Shown here piece by piece: positions 26,191 to 36,162 of a stretch of 64,000 nucleotides of DNA. The notes beneath the pieces were generated by a model. The model saw only the letters and a list, made by a program, of their open reading frames with translations. It was not told the origin of the DNA and ran no database searches. The position numbers and the translations under genes were made by a program. The DNA is taken from NCBI GenBank assembly GCA_016722515.1, contig JADKJE010000005.1, forward strand, positions 1 through 64,000, written 5' to 3'. This DNA is from Alphaproteobacteria bacterium (GTDB lineage Bacteria; Pseudomonadota; Alphaproteobacteria; Rickettsiales; JADKJE01). Positions within the stretch are counted from its first letter, which is position 1; each line of letters starts with the position of its first letter.

Positions 26191-27361
26191 AGCCAACCCC
26201 TATCTAAAGATTCTCGTTACACTCCTAATTATGATGGCTATCGGTGTTGGTGTTTGGTATCGCATGGGCGGTAAATCTTCCCGTGCGCCAGAATCGGTCT
26301 TGTCAGAAAAAGCTCAACCCTTAGCAGCAACGAAGGGGAAGGATGCTGCTCCGGCGGCCTCCGTGATAACCATTACAATGGCACCTGTATCCCTTCATGC
26401 GGCCCTCTCGGCTGTGGGTACTTTAGAAGCGGCGGAATCGGCTGATTTAAAAGCAGAATATGCCGGCCAGGTCAAAGCCATCCCTCTTCAAGAGGGGCAA
26501 TTGGTTAAAAAAGGGGATGTGTTGGTGGAGCTGGATGATAGCATTGCCAAAGCAGATCTTGCCAAAGCCAATGCGGTGCTTGCCAATATGAAAACACAAT
26601 TTGGCCGCTCTGAAGAACTGCAGAAGAAAAATTATATTTCTAAGCAGGAGTTGGATCAATCGAAATCAGGGTACCAGGAAGCATTGGCTGCTGCCGATTC
26701 GGCGCGGGTGCGTTATGATAAGACCAAAATCCGTGCGCCATTTGATGGCATTGCCGGTTTAAGGAATTTCAGCGTGGGTGATTATATAGAAGTGGGCAGG
26801 CTGTTGACCACGGTTGATAAAATCGATCCTGTAAAAGTGGATTTTATGGTTCCTGAAAAGAATTTTGGTGATATCAAATCGGGTCTTGACGTGACGATCG
26901 AAACCGACGCTTTTCCTGGAAAACCAGCGCAAGGTACTATTTATGCGGTTGATTCGAGGATCAACCCTGATACGCGTAATTTTCATGCCAAGGCCACAGC
27001 TACAAACCCTGAAGGATTCTTACGTTCGGGGATGTTTGCCAGGATTAATGTGAGGTTAGGGGAACGCACTGGTATTTTGATGGTACCAGAAGAAGCCATT
27101 TATCCGAAAGGAACCCAACAGTTTGTTTTTGTGGTGAAAGAAGGTAAAGCGGTGTTGACCAAAATAACACCTGGCCAGCGGGAAAAGGGGGCAGTAGAAG
27201 TGGTTGATGGATTGCATGTGGGCGATGAGGTCATTATTGAGGGGGTTATCCGCCTGCGTGATGGGGTGCCAGTAAAGGTACTTGATAAATCAGCCGGAGC
27301 CACCAAAGCCGCCAATCAGGCTACTGACCAAAACAGTCATCCAGATGAGAATAAGCCATGA
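26183..27361 (+). CDS. RND efflux periplasmic adaptor (membrane fusion protein)
   Basis: 392 aa. An N-terminal membrane segment (YLKILVTLLIMMAIGVGVWY) anchors it in the inner membrane. A barrel-sandwich/lipoyl region is split around a short helical hairpin (VKAIPLQEGQLVKKGDVLVE and IRAPFDGIAGLRNFSVGDYI), followed by a beta-barrel and a C-terminal membrane-proximal domain. It bridges the RND permease to TolC. It overlaps marR upstream by 8 bases and the permease downstream by 4 bases (ATGA), indicating translational coupling. The short Ala-rich segment after the anchor and the hydrophilic tail look like linkers. Confidence 0.95.
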   Translation: MSKANPYLKILVTLLIMMAIGVGVWYRMGGKSSRAPESVLSEKAQPLAATKGKDAAPAASVITITMAPVSLHAALSAVGTLEAAESADLKAEYAGQVKAIPLQEGQLVKKGDVLVELDDSIAKADLAKANAVLANMKTQFGRSEELQKKNYISKQELDQSKSGYQEALAAADSARVRYDKTKIRAPFDGIAGLRNFSVGDYIEVGRLLTTVDKIDPVKVDFMVPEKNFGDIKSGLDVTIETDAFPGKPAQGTIYAVDSRINPDTRNFHAKATATNPEGFLRSGMFARINVRLGERTGILMVPEEAIYPKGTQQFVFVVKEGKAVLTKITPGQREKGAVEVVDGLHVGDEVIIEGVIRLRDGVPVKVLDKSAGATKAANQATDQNSHPDENKP

Positions 27362-30300
27362 TTATTTCTGATACCTGTATTAAACGTCCGGTTTTTGCCA
27401 CGGTTATCAATTTATTCCTTATTTTGATCGGGGTGGTTTCATTCCAGCGTTTATCGGTACGTGAATATCCTAAAATTGATGAACCGGTTGTGACCGTAGA
27501 AACACATTATCTGGGAGCTAGTGCTGCAATTATTGAAAGTCAGGTTACCAAGCCGCTGGAAGAATCCCTGGCGGGGATTGATGGCATTGAAGTCATGTCT
27601 TCTATTAGCCGTTCGGAACAAAGCCAGATTACGGTTCGTTTTAAACTGGTGATAGAGCCTGATGCCGCAGCAGCCGATGTACGTGACCGAGTGGCGCGCG
27701 TGCGGAAAATGTTGCCTGATGAAATTGATGAGCCGGTCATTTCTAAAGTGGAAGCGGATGCGCAGCCAATTTTATATCTGGCGTTTTTCAGTGACCGACA
27801 TTCGCAAATGGCAATCTCTGATTTTGCCGACCGCTATGTCAAAGACCGCGTACAAAATGTCACAGGTGTGGCAAGTGCCACAATTGTGGGAGAGCGGAAA
27901 AAATCGATGCGGATATGGTTGGATCCTCAGCAGCTAGCGGCATTCCAATTAACGCCTGCCGATGTTGAAAATGCACTGCGAAAACAAAATATTGAAATTC
28001 CTGCTGGCAGGATAGAAAGCAGTAAGCGTGAATTTACGGTTTTATCGGAAACCGATTTGCAAACACCTAAACAATTTGAAGCGATTATTATTAAGCAAAA
28101 TGGTGATTCATTCGTTCGGATCGGGCAGGTCGGTAAGGCCGAAGTCGCCCCCGAAGATGAACGAAAAGTCGTTCGGTTTAATGGCCATAATGCAGTAGCA
28201 TTAGGAATTATTAAACAGGCAACGGCTAACCCGCTTGAAGTATCACAGGGTATCCGGAATTTAATTCCCAAAATCCAGGCATCATTGCCACAGGGGATGC
28301 GCTTAGCCATAGCCTATGATACCTCTATTTTTATCGATCGTTCTATCAAGGCTGTGTATCACACCATTATCGAGGCGATTGTGTTAGTGCTCTGTGTGAT
28401 TTTCTTATTTTTGCGTAATGTCCGTTCCACCTTAATTCCGATGGTGACTATTCCCATTTCGTTAATTGGTGTGTTTGTCGTTATGTTTATGCTTGGCTAT
28501 ACCATCAATACCCTCACATTACTGGCGATGGTCCTGGCAATTGGTTTAGTGGTGGATGATGCCATCGTGATGTTGGAAAATATCTATCGCCATATGGAAG
28601 AAGGTATGCCAGCAATGCAAGCAGCTTATAAAGGGAGCCGTGAAATTGCCTTTGCCGTCATTGCTATGACGATAACGTTGGCGGCCGTGTATGCTCCCAT
28701 TGCATTTACGGAGGGAAAAACTGGACGTCTGTTTATTGAATTTGCACTTACCCTTGCCGGTTCGGTTATTATTTCTGGCTTTATTGCGCTTACCTTAACA
28801 CCGATGATGTGCTCGAGGTTATTAAAATACGAAACCCGTCATGGCAAAGCCTATACGCTGGTGGAAGAATCGTTGAAACGCTTGACGAATGGTTATGAAA
28901 AACTACTGACTTGGGCGCTTCATCACCATGCGTTTATCTTAATGATTGGCGTGGCAGTGGCGGGATCGGGGGTGGTGTTTGGTACATTATTGAAATCCGA
29001 ATTGGCTCCTGTTGAAGATCGCGGCAATATCGTTACTGTGACCACAGCTCCCGAAGGGGCAACGATTGATTATATGACCGATTGGATGACGAATCTTGAA
29101 CCTATTTTTAAAGCAACACCGGAAGTAGATACATATTTTGTGGTCGCCGGAAGCCCTACGGTGTCTCAAGGAATTGCGTTTGCACGGTTAAAGCCATGGG
29201 AAGAACGCCATAAAACCCAGCAGGAATTAACCAAGGAATTTACCCCCAAAATAGTTGGAGCACTGACGGGAATAATGGGATTCCCAACCAACCCTCCGTC
29301 GCTTGGTGCCAGTATTCGCAGTAAGCCGGTGCAAATGGAATTGTTGACCAATGGCACCTATGAAGAACTGGATGGTTATATCAGTAAGATTTTAGAGGCG
29401 GCTTCTAAAAATCCGGGCTTGACCAATGTCGATAGTAACTTGAAACTGAATAAACCCCAATTATCCATCCTGGTTGACCGTGATAAAGTAGCCAGTGTTG
29501 GTGTGGATATTGATGAATTGGGACGGACACTCGAAACCATGCTGGGAGGCAGGCAGGTGACCCGCTATAAAGATGGCGGCAAAGAATATAAAGTGATTGT
29601 GCAAACCAGTGATCAGAAACGCGAGCGCCCTCAGGATCTGGCTGATATCTATATTCGCAGTAAAAGCGGCGAAATGATCAAATTATCCAACGTGCTGACC
29701 ATCGATGAAGCTGTGGCTCCGCGTCAGTTAGATCATTTTAATCAATTACGTTCGGCGGAAGTGACGGCAAGTCTTGCTCCTGGCTATACAGTAGGTGATG
29801 CACTTACCTACCTGGAAGACAAGGCTCGTGAAATTATCCCATCCACCATGTTGATTGATTATGACGGCCAATCGCGTGAGTTTAAACAAACCAGCTCCAG
29901 TATCCTGACCGTCTTTTTATTGGCGCTGATGTTTATCTTTTTGGTGCTGGCGGCTCAATTTGAAAGCTGGGTCAGCCCGTTTATCATTCTGTTGACCGTT
30001 CCGCTTTCGATCGCAGGGGCGTTGATGGTTCTGTATTTTGCGGGTGGTACATTGAACGTTTACAGTAAAGTGGGGTTAGTGACACTGATTGGTTTGATTA
30101 CCAAACACGGTATCCTTATCGTTGAGTTTGCCAACCAGCATCGGCATCAGGGATTGGATGCGTATCATGCCATTTTACATTCCGCAAAATTGCGATTACG
30201 TCCTATTTTAATGACCACCGGTGCCATGGTGTTAGGCGCGTTACCTTTGGTTATTTCGCACGGTGCTGGTGCAGAAAGCCGCCAGCAAATTGGCTGGGTG

Positions 30301-30405
30301 ATTATCGGCGGGATGTCGGTTGGAACATTATTTACCTTGTTTGTGATTCCAGTGGTCTATCAGTTGATGGCCAGGTTTACCCGGGTTGAGGAAGAGCTGA
30401 AATAA
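27358..30405 (+). CDS. RND-family multidrug efflux permease
   Basis: 1015 aa inner-membrane proton-driven transporter of the HAE1/AcrB type. It has two similar halves, each with one membrane helix, a large periplasmic loop and five more helices. The N-terminus CIKRPVFATVINLFLILIGV is typical. The TM4 proton-relay aspartates are visible in LVVDDAIVMLENIYRHMEEG. The last helices carry the ITKHGILIVEFANQ motif. It is expected to export drugs, detergents or other amphiphiles with its adaptor and the divergent TolC. It is the last gene of the operon; about 200 bases without a gene follow. Confidence 0.96.
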   Translation: MIISDTCIKRPVFATVINLFLILIGVVSFQRLSVREYPKIDEPVVTVETHYLGASAAIIESQVTKPLEESLAGIDGIEVMSSISRSEQSQITVRFKLVIEPDAAAADVRDRVARVRKMLPDEIDEPVISKVEADAQPILYLAFFSDRHSQMAISDFADRYVKDRVQNVTGVASATIVGERKKSMRIWLDPQQLAAFQLTPADVENALRKQNIEIPAGRIESSKREFTVLSETDLQTPKQFEAIIIKQNGDSFVRIGQVGKAEVAPEDERKVVRFNGHNAVALGIIKQATANPLEVSQGIRNLIPKIQASLPQGMRLAIAYDTSIFIDRSIKAVYHTIIEAIVLVLCVIFLFLRNVRSTLIPMVTIPISLIGVFVVMFMLGYTINTLTLLAMVLAIGLVVDDAIVMLENIYRHMEEGMPAMQAAYKGSREIAFAVIAMTITLAAVYAPIAFTEGKTGRLFIEFALTLAGSVIISGFIALTLTPMMCSRLLKYETRHGKAYTLVEESLKRLTNGYEKLLTWALHHHAFILMIGVAVAGSGVVFGTLLKSELAPVEDRGNIVTVTTAPEGATIDYMTDWMTNLEPIFKATPEVDTYFVVAGSPTVSQGIAFARLKPWEERHKTQQELTKEFTPKIVGALTGIMGFPTNPPSLGASIRSKPVQMELLTNGTYEELDGYISKILEAASKNPGLTNVDSNLKLNKPQLSILVDRDKVASVGVDIDELGRTLETMLGGRQVTRYKDGGKEYKVIVQTSDQKRERPQDLADIYIRSKSGEMIKLSNVLTIDEAVAPRQLDHFNQLRSAEVTASLAPGYTVGDALTYLEDKAREIIPSTMLIDYDGQSREFKQTSSSILTVFLLALMFIFLVLAAQFESWVSPFIILLTVPLSIAGALMVLYFAGGTLNVYSKVGLVTLIGLITKHGILIVEFANQHRHQGLDAYHAILHSAKLRLRPILMTTGAMVLGALPLVISHGAGAESRQQIGWVIIGGMSVGTLFTLFVIPVVYQLMARFTRVEEELK

Positions 30406-30602
30406 AGAAGCCAGGAGACTTAGGAGTGCTTTACCTTGGCCTGCCGCCAGTCACCTTTTCTCCATCAAAAACTCTGGTTTGTTAAGCAATACGTGCCTAC
30501 GGATCATGCTGCTTAAAAGGGTTGAAGATTACGGGGTGTGTGGAATAGGTGTTTTTCTATGAAATTGGCCTTCCGTGGTATACAAATTTCATGGATAATT
30601 AA

Positions 30603-30881
30603 CCCAACATAAAGGATGATTGCTATTTTTGGGCAACTCATAATCACGCCAAGCTTGATCGTTTAATCTTGAAAGATGGTGTGCATCATGGTTTTGAATT
30701 TAAATATACATCGTCGCCGAAAATGACAAAATCATTGAGTATTGCTTTAGAAGATCTTGGACTTGAAACGGCCACCATCATTATTCCTCACGGTGAAGCT
30801 TATCCACTCGCTGGACGTGTTCGTGTATGTGCATTAACGGAATTTATTAAAAGCGTGGCGTCATCGATAATAGGTCAGTAA
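30603..30881 (+). pseudogene. C-terminal remnant of a DUF4143-type ATPase
   Basis: An open frame of about 92 codons without a proper start reads YFWATHNHAKLDRLILKDG, then GFEFKYTSSPKMTKSLSIAL, and ends PLAGRVRVCALTEFI. This pattern (FWxTH..AELDLL..G..GFEFKYxDAPxMTKSM) matches the C-terminus of AAA ATPases with a DUF4143 domain, which normally exceed 350 residues. No ATPase part is found upstream; a stop lies at 30600-30602. So only the tail remains, probably a decayed, once mobile or toxin-antitoxin-like ATPase gene. It overlaps the 3' end of the minus-strand antiporter gene by 21 bases. Confidence 0.7.
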
Positions 30882-32591
30882 ATAAACACCCAGCATAATT
30901 GTTAACGATAAGACGCTGACACCAATAGGCCAATTTCTGGCAAGTATACTTTGTTTATGCCCAATCTTAAATACCATGTGCTTGATTCCAAGCAGGAGTG
31001 GTATGGTTATTTTTTTACCTTCACGCATAAGAGACATCCATCCATATTCTCCTAAGAGAAGTATATGTCTAAGCACTATGCGGTATAGCCAGTCAATATC
31101 GAGGCTTATGCCTTTAACAGGAACCAGCAATGGGTAAACCACAAAAAAACCGATGATGGAATAGAGGATGAGCTGGCATTGATTATACCATTCACCATGC
31201 ACATAACCATCAAAGGTGAGATGACCAGGCAGCAGTGAGAAAAGGAACTGAGGTACAACACCCAGTATTAAGCAGATAAACGCTGCGATAAACGAAGGGA
31301 GTAATAAAGAAAAAGGGGTGCTTTGTTTACGAAATCCGGCATCACGGTTGAAAAAAATCATCCAGGTAAAACGAAAGCCTACCTGTAAAATGCTTGCCGA
31401 ACCCAGGGTTAAAACAGCAAAGCTAAGCCAGGACTGGTCATAGGGAGCAAGAGACTGCAAGCTTAGATGTTTTGCCACAAAACCGATTGTACCCGGTAGG
31501 GCACTTAAGGTCAAAGAACCCACAGTCGATACAAAGGCGAGTGCGGGCATGGTTCGATATAGTCCACCTAAATCACTTAATTTATGTTTATTCGTCACGA
31601 TAATAATGGTTCCGGCCACCATGGCAAGCAAGGCTTCTGCTATTAGATTTTCAATGGCAAGCATAGCCGTTGCCTGGAGTGTAAAGGACGTTCCTACCCC
31701 AATGGTAATAAGCATCAAGCCGATTTGGCTAACCAGACTATAACTCAACATCCGCCTGATATCATTTTCGATGATGGCATAATACATGGCCCACACGGCG
31801 GTGATTAAACCGATATAGACCAGTAATTCTACGCCGGGCAAAATAAGTATAAGCGCAAAAATAGCGGCTTTAGTGGTCATGGCCGTTAAAAACACAAAGC
31901 CTCCAGGTGAGCTTTCTGGGTAGGCATCGGTAAGCCAGCCATGCAAGGGGAACGCTGCGCAATGGAGCAGCAATCCGAGGGCGATTAAAACGGGGTAGAG
32001 AAGTTTCATATTGAAGAAGAGGGAGCTAAACGATGATAATGGTATATCCAAGGAAATAATCGATAGATCGTGTGTGAGGAAAACATGACCGGCGATACCG
32101 GCAAATAACACAATTCCACCCAAGAGGTGCATCATGAGATAGCGTCCAGCGGCTTGAAGCGAATGGGGATATTGTGCCGTCATAATCAAGATGGTCGCCA
32201 ACATGGCCATCCATTCAAAACTGATAAACAATGTTATAAAATCGCCAGCATAGGCAATGGCTAATGCACCTGCGGTGTAGGCATATCCAAGGCTGATTTC
32301 CTTAGGCGAAGCTTGTCTGGCTAGAAATAATCCTCCCAACAGGGCAACACAGCTAAATCCAAGTGCAAAAACGGTAGAATAATGTTGAACGATAATGGGT
32401 TTAATGGCCATGCCAAACAAGGCCCATTGCCACTGAAGTGATGGGGTGCCGATGGTAGCCAATGCCAAAATAGACACCATCGAAAGGCCAGGAATAATGA
32501 GGATAAGTGGCATGCGCAAGGCGCGGGGCGTATACCAAAGGAGCAATGCACCAACGAAAAAATAAAGGCATGGATGAAGCAAGAAGAACAT
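30861..32591 (-). CDS. Mrp-type antiporter ND-like subunit (third D-type subunit)
   Basis: 576 aa polytopic inner-membrane protein of the NuoL/M/N-MnhA/D superfamily. The conserved proton-channel segments are visible: FEWMAMLATILIM, PLHGWLTDAYPESSPGGFVF and ENDIRRMLSYSLVSQIGLML. It would conduct protons or cations within the multi-subunit Mrp antiporter. It is the distal gene of the operon, starting 1 base after the 78-aa gene. Compared with the two upstream paralogs it is longer, with an extended C-terminus containing a further amphipathic/membrane region, and may stand in for the ND5-like half of MnhA. Confidence 0.85.
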   Translation of the reverse strand: MFFLLHPCLYFFVGALLLWYTPRALRMPLILIIPGLSMVSILALATIGTPSLQWQWALFGMAIKPIIVQHYSTVFALGFSCVALLGGLFLARQASPKEISLGYAYTAGALAIAYAGDFITLFISFEWMAMLATILIMTAQYPHSLQAAGRYLMMHLLGGIVLFAGIAGHVFLTHDLSIISLDIPLSSFSSLFFNMKLLYPVLIALGLLLHCAAFPLHGWLTDAYPESSPGGFVFLTAMTTKAAIFALILILPGVELLVYIGLITAVWAMYYAIIENDIRRMLSYSLVSQIGLMLITIGVGTSFTLQATAMLAIENLIAEALLAMVAGTIIIVTNKHKLSDLGGLYRTMPALAFVSTVGSLTLSALPGTIGFVAKHLSLQSLAPYDQSWLSFAVLTLGSASILQVGFRFTWMIFFNRDAGFRKQSTPFSLLLPSFIAAFICLILGVVPQFLFSLLPGHLTFDGYVHGEWYNQCQLILYSIIGFFVVYPLLVPVKGISLDIDWLYRIVLRHILLLGEYGWMSLMREGKKITIPLLLGIKHMVFKIGHKQSILARNWPIGVSVLSLTIMLGVYLLTYYR

Positions 32592-32592
32592 A

Positions 32593-32829
32593 TCAGCGAT
32601 CCCGATAATAAGTTTCGTGACGTTTCACACAGCGTTGCCATAGACGAGCAAAGACTCCAACCAGTGAGCACACACTTATGCCGATTAATCCAGGCCATAG
32701 TGTGAGGGTACTGACCCGAAAACGATCATGGGGGATGAGCCATGCTCCGGCTGTGATCATAATCAACAGGATAGCTAACCAGCGTATACCCGTGGGTGAT
32801 AAACCAAATTGTCGAAACCAGTGATTCAT
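32593..32829 (-). CDS. Small two-helix membrane protein of the Mrp operon
   Basis: 78 aa with two hydrophobic segments (WLAILLIMITAGAWLI and LWPGLIGISVCSLVGVFARLW) and a basic tail. Family unknown. It is coupled to its neighbours: its ATG overlaps the stop of the upstream D-type subunit by 4 bases (ATGA), and the next gene starts 1 base after its stop. An accessory or assembly subunit of the antiporter is the simplest reading. Confidence 0.75.
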   Translation of the reverse strand: MNHWFRQFGLSPTGIRWLAILLIMITAGAWLIPHDRFRVSTLTLWPGLIGISVCSLVGVFARLWQRCVKRHETYYRDR

Positions 32830-34316
32830 GGAGTGCCTCCAGGTGATAATGCCAAATGAGCAAGCTGCATGATGCGATCAGGCCATATAAAAAGTAGAAT
32901 GATAAGACATGCTGTCAGGGTCAAGGCGAGCATCATTGGATAAGGCGATTCGTTGATGCCGGGTACAAAACTTTGATTCACCGGTTTTTTGAAAAAGGCC
33001 CTATAGATAATCGGAAAAAAATAAGCGATATTCAGCATTGTGCTGATAAACAATACGATCATAACCGTGGTATTGGCATTTTCAAAAGCACCTTGAAAGA
33101 AATACCATTTAGCATACATGCCAAAGGTTAGTGGCATTCCTACCAGTGAAAATGCGGCAATCGTAAAGCAGGCCATGGTGAGTGGCATTTGTAGGCCAAT
33201 ACCGGTAAGTTCGCTGATTTTTGTTTTGTTATGGGTCGTGGCAATATTACCGGCGGCAAAGAACATGGTTATTTTAGCCAGCGCGTGCCCGACCATATGA
33301 AGTATGCCTGCTAGTATGGCTTTGGGAGTAAACAGACTGGCTGCCAGAACCACATAGGCCAAATGGCTGATGGTTGAGTATGCGAGCATTTGTTTGAAAT
33401 CGTCTTTGCGCAGCGCAATGATCGATGCAGCAATCAGCGTGATAATGGCAATCCACGTTAAGACCTCCAGCTCTTGATACGTATGGGAAAGTGTTTGGAG
33501 ATGCTGGTATCCAAAGATATAGATCACCAATTTTAAAATCGTGAACACCCCTGCATTGACTACCGCAACAGCATGGAGCAAGGCGCTGACAGGAATCGGT
33601 GCCACCATGGCTGCGGGCAACCATCGATGCAGTGGCATTAACGCGGCTTTTGAGGCACCATACATCGTCATTAATACGAGAAAAATGGTTAGTTGTGGAT
33701 CGATATGGTCGCCGATAATGCCACCCTGAATGAAATCAAGACGACCGACATGGAACCAGATGATCAACATCGATGGCAATAAAAAGACCATGGATGGAAA
33801 TAACAGCATGGCCAAATAGAGACGACCGGCTTTTAAATCGGCTTCTTTTTTACCGTAGGTAACAAGCGGGTACGTAAGCAGCGTAATGCATTCATAACAG
33901 ATAAATAACGTAAAGAGGTTGCTGGCTAATGCGACCCCCATGGTACTAGCAATAGTCAATGCTATATACGCAAAAAAGCGGGTTTGTCCGGGTTTGTCAT
34001 TGGCACGCATGTAACCAATGCCGTAAACCGACGTCATCAGCCATAATACCGATACCAGTAAAGCAAAGAGCAATCCTAATGGATCAAGGGCAAAGGTGAC
34101 ATCCACGTGAGGAATGATATTAAACCAGGTGATAAGAGGAGTATAACCATCCAGATAATGTGTTATCAGTAAATACACCACGATCACTAGGCTAAAACTG
34201 CCAACGACCATCAGTGTGTCGCGTATATTGGCATAGCGACCACAGAACATGATCAGCAATGCGCAGATAATCGGTAACACGATAGCCAGTGATAACAAAG
34301 AAAAAAGTGTTACCAT
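32826..34316 (-). CDS. Mrp-type antiporter subunit D homolog (second copy)
   Basis: 496 aa, about 14 membrane helices, NuoM/NuoN/MnhD superfamily. The conserved helices read LFTLFICYECITLLTYPLV, ALMPLHRWLPAAMVAPIPVS and KDDFKQMLAYSTISHLAYVV, including the Lys and His/Arg of the proton path and the Glu in the fifth helix region. It is a proton/cation-conducting subunit of the antiporter. It overlaps the upstream D gene by 7 bases and the downstream small gene by 4 bases. It differs clearly in sequence from the other two D-type genes, so the triplication is old. Confidence 0.88.
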   Translation of the reverse strand: MVTLFSLLSLAIVLPIICALLIMFCGRYANIRDTLMVVGSFSLVIVVYLLITHYLDGYTPLITWFNIIPHVDVTFALDPLGLLFALLVSVLWLMTSVYGIGYMRANDKPGQTRFFAYIALTIASTMGVALASNLFTLFICYECITLLTYPLVTYGKKEADLKAGRLYLAMLLFPSMVFLLPSMLIIWFHVGRLDFIQGGIIGDHIDPQLTIFLVLMTMYGASKAALMPLHRWLPAAMVAPIPVSALLHAVAVVNAGVFTILKLVIYIFGYQHLQTLSHTYQELEVLTWIAIITLIAASIIALRKDDFKQMLAYSTISHLAYVVLAASLFTPKAILAGILHMVGHALAKITMFFAAGNIATTHNKTKISELTGIGLQMPLTMACFTIAAFSLVGMPLTFGMYAKWYFFQGAFENANTTVMIVLFISTMLNIAYFFPIIYRAFFKKPVNQSFVPGINESPYPMMLALTLTACLIILLFIWPDRIMQLAHLALSPGGTP

Positions 34317-35791
34317 GTTGCCCCCTGAATAAAATGAATGGCAACCTTTTCGGCAAGATAGACACTAAAGCTGGTATCAATCCCGACATAAATAACGGCA
34401 CCGGTAAACATCCAAATGGATAGCACCATACTTAAAGGCAGAGGTTTTGCTGCGCTGATGGGATGCAGTGTATCTTTCACATACGCGGCTTCAACCAGTT
34501 TCCAACAATAAATGCTGGCCATGATGGTCGAACCCAAGATCGCAACAACCGATAGCCACATGTCCTGACGAATAGCAGCAAATAGAAAATACCATTTAGA
34601 CACAAACCCGCCGGTAAAAGGAATCCCGACAATACTGGCACAGGCAATAACCATTGCAGCCATACATAAAGGCATTTGCTTAGCTGAGCCGTTTAAATGA
34701 TACAAAGAGGTATCCGCTTTTTGCCAAAGCAAAGCGCCGGCTACCAGGAACAAACAGCCTTTAGCAAGGCTGTCATTGATCATATGGGTAATGCTGGCGG
34801 TTAACCCTGTTTCGGTAGCAAAGCTAAAGCCAAGGATGATATAGCCCACCTGGGCGACACTTGAAAATGCGAGCATCCGCTTGACATCTGTTTGATAAAT
34901 GGCCAGCAACGAGCCAGCTAGCATGGCCAGAATTCCTAGGCAACCGGTAATGGCAGAGAACGGAATATCGTTAAAGGCGAAATCAAACCCAAACAGGGAA
35001 AAAGTGATACGGATCAATACGTAGAGGCTGATTTTGGTGGAAGTAGATGCCAGTAATGCCGATATGCACGCTGGTGCATAGGTATAGGCATTAGTCAGCC
35101 ACTGATGGAGTGGGAAAAGCGCCATTTTCATGGCAAGGCCAAGGGTGATAAACGCAAAAGCAGCCTGAAGTGGTTGAATGTCATGCGCCGATTTAATACG
35201 CACGGCTAAATCATCAATATTGAGTGTGCCGGTCATGGCATAAAGCAAGCCAATGCCAATCAAATAAAAGGTGGCTCCAATTGTTCCAAGTACCAGATAT
35301 TCAAAACTCGACATTAAACTGCGCCTTGATTTACCCATGGCGATTAGGGCATAGGTGGCAAGAGAGGCAATTTCAAGGAATACGTATAAATTAAAGGCAT
35401 CATTGGTTGCAAGAATGCCATTGATGCCCGTAAGGTAGAGCATGACAACCGCATAAAATACGGATTGTTTTTCCTTTTGAATTTCTATGGTAATGCTTTG
35501 GGCAGCATAAGGAAGAATGACGGAGGCTATAAACGTCACCAGCACTAACATCATTGCGTTAAAGAGGTCAATTTTATAGCCAATACCCATCGGAACCGGC
35601 CAGCCTCCAAACATATATGTAACAGGTCCACTCACCAGCACATGATGGAGAAGTGTCACCGCGATGGCAAAACTAGCCCAGCAGGTTAAGGTTGCCGCAC
35701 CCCAGGCCAGACGGCGATGACTAAGCAGTACGCACAGGGGGGCTGCACATAAGGGTAAAAGAACAATGAGGATGATGAAATAATCAGGCAT
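34310..35791 (-). CDS. mnhD: Na+/H+ antiporter subunit D (MnhD/MrpD)
   Basis: 493 aa polytopic membrane protein. Signature segments are LYVFLEIASLATYALIAMGK, MALFPLHQWLTNAYTYAPAC and QTDVKRMLAFSSVAQVGYII, all diagnostic of the MrpD/NuoM-like family. It is the first of three D-type genes and the one placed directly after mnhC, the standard position for MrpD. It is expected to carry protons in exchange for Na+ or K+ across the inner membrane. It begins 5 bases after the mnhC stop. Confidence 0.93.
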   Translation of the reverse strand: MPDYFIILIVLLPLCAAPLCVLLSHRRLAWGAATLTCWASFAIAVTLLHHVLVSGPVTYMFGGWPVPMGIGYKIDLFNAMMLVLVTFIASVILPYAAQSITIEIQKEKQSVFYAVVMLYLTGINGILATNDAFNLYVFLEIASLATYALIAMGKSRRSLMSSFEYLVLGTIGATFYLIGIGLLYAMTGTLNIDDLAVRIKSAHDIQPLQAAFAFITLGLAMKMALFPLHQWLTNAYTYAPACISALLASTSTKISLYVLIRITFSLFGFDFAFNDIPFSAITGCLGILAMLAGSLLAIYQTDVKRMLAFSSVAQVGYIILGFSFATETGLTASITHMINDSLAKGCLFLVAGALLWQKADTSLYHLNGSAKQMPLCMAAMVIACASIVGIPFTGGFVSKWYFLFAAIRQDMWLSVVAILGSTIMASIYCWKLVEAAYVKDTLHPISAAKPLPLSMVLSIWMFTGAVIYVGIDTSFSVYLAEKVAIHFIQGATW

Positions 35792-35796
35792 AGGTA

Positions 35797-36162
35797 CTAT
35801 TCATCCATCTGTTCAACAATGTCATGTTCTTCAATCGTGCCATAGCTTTCTTTAATGCGAACGATAATAGCCAGCCCTACAGCCAGTACGGAAACCCCTA
35901 CGACAATGGCTGTTAGCATGAGTACATGGGGCAATGGATTGGTATAGAGTATGTGTTCATCGGTAATGATAGGAGCTTGAGCGCCGTTTATTTTACCAAG
36001 GGATATATAAAGTAAGAGCACAGAAGTTTGAAAAATAATCAGCCCAACCATTTTTTTGACCAGATTGGTTTGCGTGATAACCGCAAAAAAGCCAATCATC
36101 ATAAGCAGGATGCTGACCCAGTAATGGGCATGGCTGATAATAAGGTCTAGAGTGAGATTCAT
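35797..36162 (-). CDS. mnhC: Na+/H+ antiporter subunit C (MnhC/MrpC, NuoK-like)
   Basis: 121 aa with three membrane helices, as in NuoK. It has the conserved NLVKKMVGLIIFQTSVLLLY and HVLMLTAIVVGVSVLAVGLAII segments, the latter with the NuoK-like LTAIVVG motif. It forms part of the membrane core of the Mrp complex. It overlaps mnhB by 4 bases. Confidence 0.95.
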   Translation of the reverse strand: MNLTLDLIISHAHYWVSILLMMIGFFAVITQTNLVKKMVGLIIFQTSVLLLYISLGKINGAQAPIITDEHILYTNPLPHVLMLTAIVVGVSVLAVGLAIIVRIKESYGTIEEHDIVEQMDE

